Made by a program: the position numbers and the translations under genes | Shown here: positions 1-8,610 of the stretch, one piece after another | Layout of the letters: each line of letters begins with the position of its first letter | How positions within the stretch are numbered: position 1 is the first letter of the stretch | Assembly: GCA_016841905.1 (NCBI GenBank) | Contig: JAENYF010000005.1 | Location: 24,325 to 88,324 of the forward strand | DNA: 64,000 nucleotides | From: Desulfoscipio geothermicus | Lineage (GTDB): Bacteria; Bacillota; Desulfotomaculia; Desulfotomaculales; Desulfallaceae | Reading direction: 5' to 3' | The notes under the pieces: model-generated | Databases searched by the model: none | What the model saw: only the letters and a program-made list of their open reading frames with translations | Told to the model about the DNA's origin: nothing

Positions 1-321
1 GGTAAACTCAAATATGCCTACCATGAGAGGAGACGGCATGAAGTAATACTGGCCCTCATGATAAAGATCCAGCACCAATCCCTTCTCCGCCATAGCTGTC
101 AGGCTGCTCTGCAGCCTAACCTGTTCAACACCAGCAATACTGGCGATTCTATCCACACTGGATAACTGGTAAGGCATCTGCACCACGAGGTCTGCTTCCG
201 GTTCAGAGTACAACTCTTTAAGCACCTTGTGCAAGGCCTCATTCCATGGAGATTTTACCGTCAGGTTATCGATTTTTTCACCCAGCCTGCGGTATATATC
301 TTTACCTGCCATGTGCCCCAT
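1..321 (-). CDS. Winged-helix/4Fe-4S-type protein, N-terminal part (runs off window)
   Basis: An open frame runs from the left edge back to an ATG at 321-319 (a second in-frame ATG lies at 312-310). An in-frame TGA lies a few codons upstream, so the N-terminus is inside the window and the C-terminus is cut off. The ~107 visible residues include KIDNLTVKSPWNEAL, then a helix-rich stretch (SSVDRIASIAGVEQVRLQ) like a small winged-helix module, then YYFMPSPLMVGIFEFT. From memory this resembles the N-terminal module of Desulfotomaculum-type ferredoxin-domain proteins that carry 4Fe-4S motifs further on. Those cysteines would lie outside the window, so the iron-sulfur part is inference. AAGGG/CAAGGG stretches precede both ATGs and do not decide the start. 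Confidence 0.5.
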   Translation of the reverse strand, partial: MGHMAGKDIYRRLGEKIDNLTVKSPWNEALHKVLKELYSEPEADLVVQMPYQLSSVDRIASIAGVEQVRLQSSLTAMAEKGLVLDLYHEGQYYFMPSPLMVGIFEFT

Positions 322-636
322 GCCCTTGCCATCCCTTCATAATAATTTACATTGTTATGCTTTCATCAACCAATCTACACTGTTCGCCAAATAACTAATG
401 CATTCCTGCAAAGATTTAGCTTAAGCAAGATATGATAAACTATAATTATTAATACGCTGAAAATAAAGTTTATTCTAACTTTTTGACAAGTAAGCTAAAA
501 AAAGTTTTTGAACTGTAAAAGAGGTGTGATAAATTATATTTTGCTGTAGTATTACTTAATAATGCAAAATGTTCGGAATCGGAAAAGATATACTGAAAGT
601 AAATTTATTTCAACTTGACAACCGAGAGGTAAAGAA
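322..636. other. Intergenic stretch, AT-rich, no gene seen
   Basis: About 315 bases between divergent genes. The part from 420 to 610 is very AT-rich. A TTGACA hexamer lies at 483-488 and TTGACA again at 615-620, but neither has a convincing -10 box at the right spacing. It probably holds promoters for the minus-strand gene at 1-321 and the plus-strand gene at 637. I could not place them firmly. Confidence 0.3.
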
Positions 637-1263
637 ATGGTTAAATGCGTTATATTCGACTTTGACGGCACAATTGTTGAGTCACGCTACCTGGCCGTGG
701 AATTACTCAATAAACTGGCTGCTAAATACAAGCTCCGCAAAATAAAGGAAAGTGACTATGCTCACCTGCGCTCGTTATCCATCCCCCAGCGGTGCAAGTT
801 CATTAATCTTCCTTTTTACAAATTACCAGGACTAAAGATGGAATTGACTGATAAATACCGGCAAGCTACCGCCTCCTTGCCCATTATCAGTGACATCAAA
901 GAGGTGGTGCTTGACCAGCTAAAGGCCAACGGGCTTGCGCTAAGCATTATATCCTCCAACTCGGTGGAAAACATTAACGCTTTTTTAAGACACAATAAAA
1001 TTAACTCTTTCGACAATATCATCTCATCCGGAGGCCTGTTTGGCAAGGATAAAGCTATTAAAGATTTTTTAACCCAACAAGCTTTAGACAGTCAAGAGGT
1101 AGTTTATGTTGGGGATGAATGCCGGGATATTATCGCCTGTCAAAAAAACAAGGTGCGCATTATCGCCGTTACCTGGGGCTATGATAACGAAGAGCTGCTG
1201 GCTAGCTGTCATCCTGACGCCCTCGTCCACCACCCGCTGGAACTATGTAATGCCATTCTCTAA
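637..1263 (+). CDS. HAD-family phosphatase (phosphoglycolate phosphatase-like)
   Basis: A 208-residue protein with the HAD superfamily signatures in order: motif I FDFDGTIVES (residues 7-16, nucleophile first Asp of DFDGT), motif II IISSNS near residue 104, a lysine in FGKDKAI near 134, and motif IV VYVGDECRDI near 156. The helical cap between motifs I and II is short. Family members hydrolyse small phosphate esters such as 2-phosphoglycolate, or nucleotides; the substrate cannot be read from the sequence. The start follows GAGAGG. The gene stands alone, convergent with pepF. Confidence 0.8.
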   Translation: MVKCVIFDFDGTIVESRYLAVELLNKLAAKYKLRKIKESDYAHLRSLSIPQRCKFINLPFYKLPGLKMELTDKYRQATASLPIISDIKEVVLDQLKANGLALSIISSNSVENINAFLRHNKINSFDNIISSGGLFGKDKAIKDFLTQQALDSQEVVYVGDECRDIIACQKNKVRIIAVTWGYDNEELLASCHPDALVHHPLELCNAIL

Positions 1264-1382
1264 GAAGCAAAGCAGGCTAAGGTTACGTGGCCATTTATCT
1301 GAAAAAGGGTCCCGAAACTAACCTTGGCAAATGTGAATTACTGGCTTATGCCGAGTTCTACATGAAGGCTTAAAAATAATCA

Positions 1383-1404
1383 GCACGGGCTGCACCGCCC
1401 GTGC
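1383..1404 (-). terminator. Rho-independent terminator of pepF
   Basis: Perfect 8-bp stem GCACGGGC/GCCCGTGC (1383-1390 with 1397-1404) and a 6-nt loop. On the minus strand it is followed by a T-rich tail (TGATTATTTTTAAG). It lies 12 bases past the pepF stop. Confidence 0.7.
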
Positions 1405-1415
1405 GCAAATAAATC

Positions 1416-3251
1416 TTATAATATTTTGCTCTCAAAATCCACTGCCCTGCCTACCGCCAGGTCTTCCAATTCCCCCACCAGGCGAGTAAACATATCCAGG
1501 CATTCCTGCACGGCCTGCGGAGTTGTCATATCCACACCAGCCGATTTCAACAAATTCAGCGGATAGTCTGAGTCCCCTTGATGCAAGAAATCAATATAGC
1601 GGGTAACCGTCGGATGCTCATTCTCAGTAATGAGGCTCGTCAGAGCAGTTGCTGCCGAAAAACCGGTGGCATATTTATAAACGTAAAAGGCGTTGTAGAA
1701 ATGGGGAATTCGGGCCCATTCCATATCAATCTCATTATCCACCACTACTTCCGGGCCGTAATAATCAAGGTTCAATTGGTGATAAATACTGCAAAGCAAC
1801 TCTGGTGTTAGCGCTTCCCCGGCCTCCACCCGCTCATGCGTAATTTTTTCAAACTCGGCAAACATGGTTTGCCTGTACACAGTACCTCGAAATTGTTCCA
1901 GATAATGATTAAGCAAATACATCTTCTTATCCCGGTCTTTTACTTTTTCCAGCAGGTATTGTACAAGCAATGATTCATTGACTGTGGAGGCTACTTCAGC
2001 GGTAAATATTTTATAATGGGCATAAACGAAGGGCTGTGTTGTATAAGAGTAGTAAGAATGCATCGCGTGCCCCATCTCGTGGGCTAGGGTAAAGACATTA
2101 TCCAGGTTATTCTGGTGGTTCAGCAATACATAAGGATGCGTGCCGTACGGACCCCAGGAGTATGCACCGCTGGTCTTCCCCTTGTTTTCGAATACATCTA
2201 CCCAACCGCCGTTGATACCCTGAACCATTGTTTCCACATAAGCATCACCCAAGGGAGCCAGGCCCTCTCGCACCATCTCTACCCCTTCCGGATAGGTGAC
2301 TTGCCAGTTCACTTCTTTAACCACGGGAGTGTAAATATCGTACATATGCAATTCGCTTAGCCCGAGCATTTTTTTTCGCAGGCGCATATAGCGGTAAAAA
2401 GGTTCAAAATTTTTACGCACTGTTTGAATCAGCTCATCATATACCTCTACAGGCACATTATCGGCAAATAGTGAGGCTTCACGTGCCGAGAGATACCGGC
2501 GCGCCCGGGCGTAAAACACATCTTTTTTGATACTCGAGCCCAGGGTAGCCGCCAACGTATTGCGAAACCGGCTGTAAGAGCCATACAGAGAATTAAAAGC
2601 CTCTTGACGTACCCGGCGGTCTTTGCTTTCCATAAACTGCAGGTAGCGGCCATGAGTAAGCTCCACCTCGTGACCCTCTTCATCTTTCACCGGAGCAAAA
2701 GTCAGGTCGGCATTATTGAACATTTTAAATATATTGGCGGAGGCCTGGGTTACTTCCGACGCCCGGGCAATCAGCTGTTCCTCCGCCGCAGAAAGCACAT
2801 GCGGCTTTTGCCGCACCAGTTCCTCCAGAACAAACCGGTATAACCCCAACCCGGCTTCTTCCTGCAGAAACTGCGCTAGAGTTTGTTCCGGCACCGTCAA
2901 TATTTCGGGCACCATAAAAGAAGCCGCAGCCTGTACCTGGGCACTCAGGCTTTCCGCCCGGTCGGACAGAGCCTGATAGACAGGATTGGCATTATCCTCA
3001 TCGCGCCGCATATGGGCGTAAGTGTACAATTTTTCATTAATTGCTTCCAGTTGGTCCTGCAGTTGAAACGCCTCAAACAATGTACGGGCCGATGCGCCCA
3101 GCTCACCCTTATAAAACTCTACCCGGACGGCTAGCTCCAACGCCCGGCGGAAATCCTGTTCCCAAACTTCTTCTGAGGCATAAATATCTTCCAGCCGCCA
3201 CTTATACTGGTCGGGGATTTCTTTGCGAGTGGGCAGATTGCCTTTGTTCAT
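1416..3251 (-). CDS. pepF: Oligoendopeptidase F (M3 zinc metallopeptidase)
   Basis: A 611-residue cytoplasmic peptidase that cleaves short peptides. The M3 zinc signature HEMGHAMHS lies near residue 390, where the two His and the Glu bind zinc and act in catalysis. A downstream ASTVNESLL segment supplies the third zinc ligand Glu. The N-terminal region (RKEIPDQYKWRLEDIY) and the C-terminal YVYKYATGFSAATAL are typical of PepF, and the length matches the family (about 600). An upstream extension to 3296 is open, but a strong GGAGG five bases before the ATG at 3251 fixes the start. The gene is probably monocistronic, with its own terminator at 1383-1404. Confidence 0.93.
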   Translation of the reverse strand: MNKGNLPTRKEIPDQYKWRLEDIYASEEVWEQDFRRALELAVRVEFYKGELGASARTLFEAFQLQDQLEAINEKLYTYAHMRRDEDNANPVYQALSDRAESLSAQVQAAASFMVPEILTVPEQTLAQFLQEEAGLGLYRFVLEELVRQKPHVLSAAEEQLIARASEVTQASANIFKMFNNADLTFAPVKDEEGHEVELTHGRYLQFMESKDRRVRQEAFNSLYGSYSRFRNTLAATLGSSIKKDVFYARARRYLSAREASLFADNVPVEVYDELIQTVRKNFEPFYRYMRLRKKMLGLSELHMYDIYTPVVKEVNWQVTYPEGVEMVREGLAPLGDAYVETMVQGINGGWVDVFENKGKTSGAYSWGPYGTHPYVLLNHQNNLDNVFTLAHEMGHAMHSYYSYTTQPFVYAHYKIFTAEVASTVNESLLVQYLLEKVKDRDKKMYLLNHYLEQFRGTVYRQTMFAEFEKITHERVEAGEALTPELLCSIYHQLNLDYYGPEVVVDNEIDMEWARIPHFYNAFYVYKYATGFSAATALTSLITENEHPTVTRYIDFLHQGDSDYPLNLLKSAGVDMTTPQAVQECLDMFTRLVGELEDLAVGRAVDFESKIL

Positions 3252-3457
3252 TATAAACCTCCTTTTAGGGTCGGATCCTGTCATAATAACACCCAAATTA
3301 AAAAAACGGGATGGACGGTGAGCGATTAATATTAATCCGATATTTTTAAGCTAGCATATGAACAGCATGATATCATTATGCACACCTATTGCTTAATGGA
3401 CAATCATGCTCACCCTTTCTTGTTAACGACACCACGCAGCTTAATGAAGTTAATGTT

Positions 3458-4816
3458 CTAATACTTAGCTAAGTAATGTTTTATTTCCCATTGATGCACT
3501 TGTTCAGCGTATTCATACCATTCTTTATATTTACCCTCTAAAAAACGATTGTAACAATGAGTCCCTATTGCTTGTTCTATTAGAGAGTCCTTTTCCATCG
3601 CTTTTAAAGCGGCAAATAAATCCCGCGGCAGGTGCTCTATTTCCAAAGCTCTTCTTTGTTTCTCCGATAAATTATGAATATCTTCTTCAACCGGCGGCGG
3701 CGGCATTAGCCCGTTTTTTATACCATCCATACCTGCTTTTAACATTACCGCAAACACCAGGTAAGGGTTAGCAACCGGGTCGGGATTTCTTAGTTCAATA
3801 CGGGTTGCACTACACCTCCGGACAGGAATTCTCACCAAAGTGCTGCGATTGGAATTTGACCAGGCGATGTGGGTGGGGGCTTCATAACCGGGTATCAATC
3901 TTTTGTAACTGTTCACTATGGGGTTGCCAATAGCAGTCATACCTTTGGCATGCTCAAGCAACCCGGCCAAATATTTAAAGGCAATATTGCTTAATTGGTA
4001 CTCACCGTTGACATCGTAAAAGACGTTTTTATTGTCTTGAAACAGTGACTGGTTGCAATGCATGGCAGAACCGTTTTCCCCTGCAAAGGGCTTGGGCATA
4101 AAAGTGGCATAGAGACCGTGTTTCTTAGCTATATTTTTAACCACATCTCGAAAAGTAACCCATTGATCCGCGGTTTTCAACGCCTCACCGTACTTAAAAT
4201 CAATTTCATGTTGCCCGGGAGCTACTTCGTGATGGGAGGCTTCTATTCTAAAACCCATTTGTTTCATGGTTAGCACTATATCTCTTCTGGCGTCTTCACC
4301 GCGATCTATTGGCGCTAAATCAAAATAACCGGCTTTATCGTGAATTTGAAGGGTTGGCCCCCCATCTGCATCCGTGTGGAAAAGAAAAAACTCACCTTCC
4401 GGGCCCATATTTAATTCATAGCCCATATCCCCGGCTTCTTTTATAGCGCGCTTTAATATCCATCTTGGACAACCTTCAAAAGGTGTACCATCGGGATTGT
4501 ATACATCGCAAATCATTCTGGCGACACCTTTTTCAGTTGGCCTCCAGGGCATACACTGAAAGGTGTCCGGGTCTGGCACCAAACACTGGTCGGACTCATT
4601 AATTCTGGCATATCCGTCAATCGAGGAACCATCAAACATCAGGTTGCCATTCAAGGCATCTTCGAGTTCATCCGGTGTAACATTAACACTTTTCAAAACA
4701 CCAAAAACATCAATAAATTGCAGCCTAATGAATTCTATATCTCCTTTTATTACTCTATCAAAAACTTTCTGTTTTTTAATCTCCCGATTCTTATCTTCAA
4801 GTTCTTTGGTAATAAT
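3458..4816 (-). CDS. glnA: Glutamine synthetase type I, apparent AUU start
   Basis: Class I glutamine synthetase (ATP + glutamate + ammonia to glutamine), dodecameric and cytoplasmic. Visible motifs are LMFDGSSIDG, EFFLFHTD, ASHHEVAPGQHEIDFKY, NGSAMHCNQSL, NSYKRLIPGYEAP and the arginine-flanked TRIELRNPDP. Several sites differ from the usual text (GPEGEFFLF for GPEPEFFLF, VRRCSATR for a Gly-rich loop), so it may be a divergent paralogue. The only ordinary start codon in frame is TTG at 4696. It has no ribosome site and would remove the N-terminal RLQFIDVFGVLK strand. The frame stays open to a TAA at 4837-4835, and AAAGGGGGGAT sits 7 bases before tandem ATT codons at 4816-4811. I therefore place the start at ATT, giving ~452 residues (family about 445). 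A sequencing error or a decayed start is the alternative. Confidence 0.85.
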   Translation of the reverse strand: MITKELEDKNREIKKQKVFDRVIKGDIEFIRLQFIDVFGVLKSVNVTPDELEDALNGNLMFDGSSIDGYARINESDQCLVPDPDTFQCMPWRPTEKGVARMICDVYNPDGTPFEGCPRWILKRAIKEAGDMGYELNMGPEGEFFLFHTDADGGPTLQIHDKAGYFDLAPIDRGEDARRDIVLTMKQMGFRIEASHHEVAPGQHEIDFKYGEALKTADQWVTFRDVVKNIAKKHGLYATFMPKPFAGENGSAMHCNQSLFQDNKNVFYDVNGEYQLSNIAFKYLAGLLEHAKGMTAIGNPIVNSYKRLIPGYEAPTHIAWSNSNRSTLVRIPVRRCSATRIELRNPDPVANPYLVFAVMLKAGMDGIKNGLMPPPPVEEDIHNLSEKQRRALEIEHLPRDLFAALKAMEKDSLIEQAIGTHCYNRFLEGKYKEWYEYAEQVHQWEIKHYLAKY

Positions 4817-4837
4817 TTTATATCCCCCCTTTAGTTA

Positions 4838-5457
4838 TTTTTTGTAAAGCATCTTGCAATTTTATGATATATAAGACTAAGTATATAAGCTAACGCATAA
4901 TAAAGCTTCTACATACCTAATTATTGGATTAAGATTCATTGAGACAGCTTATGCTAATAAGCCACAATATTAATACCGGTTTGATTAAACTGCTCCATAT
5001 TACAAGCCATATAGTACCCTATACAATAAGCTCCAGTTGCAGTTAAAAGCCCTATAGTTGATAGCTAAACATCACTAGTCAATTGAACTTGCCAAAAAAT
5101 ACTTAGCTATCGTCATGCACCGATTCCTACAAAAAAATAAACTACCATCTTTTATGCAAGTTTTTAACACTTCCCTTCCGGATAATTTTTCGGAGGAGAT
5201 TTAAATTAGCACAGGCGGTTCTGTTGTAACTGGCATCGTTTATTTCCTTTGTGGCGGTACGAAAAAGTTGTCTCAGGTACAGTTAATTTTCAGACCGAAG
5301 TAACCTTACCTGGACTGCTCAATGAAGGTATTAAAGTTTCTTAGTATAATACGTTTTAATGGAATTTGATAATACATTTACGAATATCTTATCCTGTGAT
5401 AGGATAAAAGTTGTTATAGCCAGCCCGAAGCGGGCTAATTAATCAAATACAAGATTT
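4838..5457. other. Long intergenic region between glnA and the preQ1 element
   Basis: About 620 AT-rich bases between divergent genes. I see no conserved gene. A GGAGGAG ribosome-site-like run at 5192-5198 precedes a 32-codon frame that would start at ATT 5205 and stop at 5303 (see findings). A hairpin AGCCCG/CGGGCT at 5422-5436 with a 3-nt loop lies just before the riboswitch and has no T-run. Promoters for glnA and for the transporter must lie here but are not clear. Confidence 0.3.
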
Positions 5458-5493
5458 TCCGGTCGCGGCCACCCGGATTAACAAAACAGGAGG
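5458..5493 (+). promoter_or_regulatory. preQ1-I riboswitch (translational type)
   Basis: The P1 stem is TCCGG (5458-5462) with CCGGA (5473-5477) around the loop TCGCGGCCAC. It is followed by the A-rich tail TTAACAAAACAGG. This matches, almost base for base in the tail, the Thermoanaerobacter preQ1-I aptamer known from structures (tail UUAACAAAACAAGG). The tail runs straight into the AGGAGG ribosome site (5488-5493), 8 bases before the start codon. In the known fold, loop bases pair with the ribosome site, so bound preQ1 should hide it and shut off translation. The gene behind it is a queuosine-precursor transporter, which fits. Confidence 0.9.
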
Positions 5494-5501
5494 CGATTTA
5501 G

Positions 5502-6179
5502 TTGCGTTTATTTCCCATCATCATGGCCTTGTTTGTTACTGTGCTAATGGTTTCAAACACTGTAGCAGTTAAAATCACTCATCTTGGACCTTTTTATTTT
5601 GACGGCGCGACGATTCTATTCCCCCTAACTTATATCTTTGGGGACATCTTAACCGAGGTTTATGGTTATAAACGAAGCAGAATTGTAGTTTGGACCGGAT
5701 TTTTGGCTTGTGTCTTTATGTCTTTGATTTACTGGCTAGTGGGTATACTGCCAGCTGCCAATGATTGGCAACAACAGGATGCTTACCTGGCCATATTGGG
5801 CCAAACTCCAAGGATAGTTATCGCAAGTTTGATTGCTTACCTGGGCGGTGAGTTTGTTAATGCCTTTATCCTGGCGAAAATGAAAATCGCCACAAAAGGG
5901 CGGTATCTTTGGACTAGGACAATTGGTTCCACCATAGTAGGCCAGGCGGTTGACACAGTATTATTCGTAAGTATCGCCTTTTTAGGAATAATACCGGCCA
6001 ACATGTTAATGTATATGATCGTATCCAACTACGTTTTTAAAGTAGTCTTTGAGGCCTTAGCCACTCCCTTTACCTATGCCACAGTAGGGTTGGTGAAAAA
6101 GGTAGAAGACGTGAATTACTACGACAAAGATACGGATTTCAACCCCTTCAAATTTACCATTAAAGACATGACGGTTTAA
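5502..6179 (+). CDS. yhhQ: Queuosine precursor transporter (YhhQ/DUF165 family)
   Basis: A 225-residue integral membrane protein with about six hydrophobic segments, starting at TTG 8 bases after AGGAGG. Family hallmarks are the early SNTVAVKITHLGPFYFDGATILFPLTYIFGDIL stretch (quoted in parts: SNTVAVKI, FDGATILFPLTYI, GDILTEVYGY), then LGGEFVNAFILAKMK and GSTIVGQAVDTVLF. Members of DUF165/YhhQ import queuosine precursors (preQ0/preQ1 or queuine) for tRNA modification. The preQ1-I riboswitch directly upstream supports preQ1-family substrates. The gene is monocistronic; downstream lies pseudogene debris in the opposite direction. Confidence 0.9.
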   Translation: MRLFPIIMALFVTVLMVSNTVAVKITHLGPFYFDGATILFPLTYIFGDILTEVYGYKRSRIVVWTGFLACVFMSLIYWLVGILPAANDWQQQDAYLAILGQTPRIVIASLIAYLGGEFVNAFILAKMKIATKGRYLWTRTIGSTIVGQAVDTVLFVSIAFLGIIPANMLMYMIVSNYVFKVVFEALATPFTYATVGLVKKVEDVNYYDKDTDFNPFKFTIKDMTV

Positions 6180-6254
6180 GGGGCAACCGCTATCCGTACC
6201 CTACAAACAACATCGGAAAGCCGCAACCCACTTATCAAGGGACGTGCGGCAAAA

Positions 6255-7316
6255 TCAAACCTTGCATCCCTGCCTACAGCACCTGGGGGGATACAAGGTT
6301 TTACCAGTTTTAACATCAACAATCCCGCCAGCAGTAATCCGTGGCCCGGGAAGAAAATCACTGACCAAAAATAGCAGAGTGAATAAAAGGTCATGGTAGG
6401 GGTAACCGCAGGATTGGGCTCTTTCTTCCAATTCATTGACCTGCTCCAGCATACCTCAAATGGCTCCGCGCTCATCATCCCACCATATTTCAGGGCATTT
6501 TAAACATATTATTTTGACTATCGGCCAGCACAGTGCCCCCCACCTATAGCCACCACTTCAGCAGCTGCGGCCGCCATAGCCGAGCGGTTTTTGCCCAGCA
6601 CAAGCAAGTCATGTGATGTGGTACAGATAGTAGCCAGAGATTCAATCTGTCCGATGCCATCAACAAACCCGTTGGCTACCCATTTGCCCCGCCGGTCAAT
6701 CAATGCACAGTACAGTAGGCCTTCCTGGCGTTCTAAATAGCCGTCCCGAGATACCAACGATATTTCATTTAATTGGGTAATAGCCGCTGATTTGAGTTTA
6801 ATCACAGGAAAAACAGCCGTACAGGCTGAAGGAACACCATATAAACCGGTATCGCCGACCAGAGTTCGTGGCGGTAGTTGGGTTTGCAGTCCTAAAGAGA
6901 GCCAATCTGGTGCAGGTACGGGTGTGCACACTTTTCCACCTGCAGCCACTACCTGCCCCCCAGCGATAACCAGGCGGGGTTTAAAATATCTCATAGAAAA
7001 ATAAGTTATCACAGACAAAGGTAGTGGTTCCCCGAGTCAGGTTTGCTTCCACCATACTGGCCGGTGTGTAAATTATCCAAGGATGAGTATGCACCTCAAT
7101 AAAGCCCGGGGTCAAATAACAACCCGATGCATCGATTATCTCGGTGCGCAGGCCTACCATAGCACGGCTATGACCAACATAAGCAATTCTGTCTTGAAAG
7201 ACCGCAACATTGGCCTGATATACTTCACCAGTATACACGTTGACCAATGAACCGCCCTCGATATATAGATCTGCAGCCTCTTTGCCACCAGACACCGCTA
7301 AGATACCCTGAATATC
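6255..7316 (-). pseudogene. ade: Adenine deaminase remnant with internal deletion and frameshifts
   Basis: Three consecutive minus-strand pieces match one adenine deaminase (amidohydrolase, adenine to hypoxanthine). The N-terminus (about 7316-6985) reads ADLYIEGGSLVNVYTGEVYQ and the metal motif GFIEVHTHPW, ending at DNLFFYE. The middle piece (about 7005-6518) starts at FKPRLVIAGGQVV and runs through CALIDRRGKWVANGF and EIGGG. The C-terminal piece (6478/6452-6255) reads LEERAQSCG and ITAGGIVDV. Intact enzymes are near 580 residues. Here the catalytic stretch between DNLFFYE and FKPRLVIAGG, roughly 230-270 residues, is missing, the join changes frame near 7000, and further stops or shifts occur at 6518 and near 6450. 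The region cannot make an active enzyme. Confidence 0.85.
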
Positions 7317-7365
7317 TGCACAGTTCTGCCCAAATCATCACTCCACCCTATATCTATTGTACTAA

Positions 7366-7401
7366 AAAACTGCCCCCTTGTAATATTGGCGGGGCAGTTT
7401 T
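7366..7401 (-). terminator. Terminator downstream of the MazG-like gene
   Basis: Perfect 11-bp stem AAAACTGCCCC/GGGGCAGTTTT (7366-7376 with 7391-7401) and a 14-nt loop. On the minus strand TTTTTTAG follows. It separates the MazG-like gene from the adenine deaminase remnant. Confidence 0.75.
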
Positions 7402-7507
7402 ATAAAGTGCATTTATTTGAGCTGATTGCAAATAATTAAGTTTTGCCGGTTCTAGAGCTTCGTAACTTCGATAAGTAGAGAATAGCTCAAAAAGGGAAAT
7501 AGCTTAT

Positions 7508-7777
7508 TTACCATGTACCCTTTAATATTTCTACTACCTTTTCCCTAATGGCGCTGGACAAATCTATGCCAGCGGCATTAGCCAGTGAAAGGCAGTAAAT
7601 CACCAGGCCGATCAGTTCATCCCGCACCCGCTCATGAGATAAATCGGCGGTTTCAATGTCAATGAGCAGCGATGAATCCATGTGCTTATGATACTCTTTT
7701 AAACGAGGATTTTCCACAAAAATGGCCACAAAGTCTTTAAGCTGCTTAAGATTGGTAGTAGCATCAGTCATTGACAT
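7508..7777 (-). CDS. MazG-like nucleotide pyrophosphohydrolase-type small protein
   Basis: An 89-residue helical protein with AAGGAGG 3 bases before the ATG. The pattern (LKDFVAIF, then LLIDIETADL, then RDELIGLVIYCLSLANAAGIDLSSAIREK) follows the MazG/all-alpha NTP pyrophosphatase fold, whose usual text is ALSIEAAEL and ADELADVLIYLL. The acidic metal-binding positions are only partly kept: Glu in IETADL, and Asp-Glu in RDEL followed by Gly where Asp is expected. It may hydrolyse nucleoside triphosphates weakly or not at all. It has its own terminator (7366-7401). The family assignment is moderate and the substrate unknown. Confidence 0.6.
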   Translation of the reverse strand: MSMTDATTNLKQLKDFVAIFVENPRLKEYHKHMDSSLLIDIETADLSHERVRDELIGLVIYCLSLANAAGIDLSSAIREKVVEILKGTW

Positions 7778-7940
7778 AAACCTCCTTTATGGCTTTATTA
7801 AAAACAATTCATACAAATTACATAAAAAAATATTGGCAACCTTTCTATATGCCTTAATTACAATATGCATTTGTCATAAAAAAAGTGTTCATAAAACTAA
7901 AAAGAGCACCCCTTAAAAAGTGCTCTCACCAATCAAACGT

Positions 7941-8539
7941 TCATGATAAAAAGTACAGAATACCTTTTAGGTATTTGTCTATGCAGATTTTCAATCTTTC
8001 AATCCTTTTGTTTTTTACCTCTTCAATTTTTAATACAACATTATTATGTTCCAAAGTATACTCTTCACCATCATAAGGAATAAATCCCAGCAGCGATTTT
8101 TTCAAGGCCAGCATTTTAGGATACAATTCGCCTAACACAAGAGTAACGCAAGATAAAACAAGCGTCACTACAATCAGTGTTAAGTCGCGGCTGTAAGGAA
8201 TATTAAACTTGCTTAGTAGCAAGCCGAGGTCGCCAGAAATACCTGTTGCAGCATAGGTGCTGGAGAAAAAGCCGCAAAGGTAATGCCTGCTTGAATAGTT
8301 GATAAAAATTTTGTCGGCTCACTCATTAATTTCTGTAATAGAACCGCTTTCCTACTGCCTTCATCAATTAAAACTCTCAATCTAGTTGTATTTATAGATA
8401 CAATTGCCATTTCGGAAGCAGCAAAAAAGGCATTAATAGTGGTAAGAATAACAATGAAATTAGCATAACTCAAACTGTACTTGTTTTCAACCTCAAAGGT
8501 AGTTGTACTATGATGATAAATACATCCACAACGCTCCAT
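7941..8539 (-). pseudogene. CNNM/HlyC-type (DUF21-CBS) membrane protein remnant
   Basis: Two overlapping frames together read like the two ends of a DUF21-CBS-CorC_HlyC protein. The first (8539-8213) holds NAFFAASEMAIVSINTTRLR and FLSTIQAGITFAAF, the DUF21 start. A frame change near 8255 moves the continuation into the second frame (8222-7941), which continues LLLSKFNIPYSRDLTL and LVLGELYPKMLALKKS. It then jumps straight to a C-terminal CorC-type end (LLGFIPYDGEEYTLEHNNVVLKIEEV, quoted in parts). The rest of DUF21 and both CBS domains, roughly 250 residues, are gone. Known family members are ion-transport related; this copy is broken. Confidence 0.8.
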
Positions 8540-8610
8540 GTTACGCTAATATTTTGCCCATTACGGCAGCTCAATTATGTCAATAACATTATGATATCCT
8601 TCCTCATAAT

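Noticed and set aside
6176..6478. 100-codon minus-strand frame as a separate gene
   Set aside because: It is one of several broken frames of the adenine deaminase remnant.
6255..7316. Adenine deaminase remnant as the missing KomA of the HAM1-SIR2 pair
   Set aside because: KomA is an adenosine-deaminase-type protein, this is an amidohydrolase-type adenine deaminase, broken, and 40 kb away.
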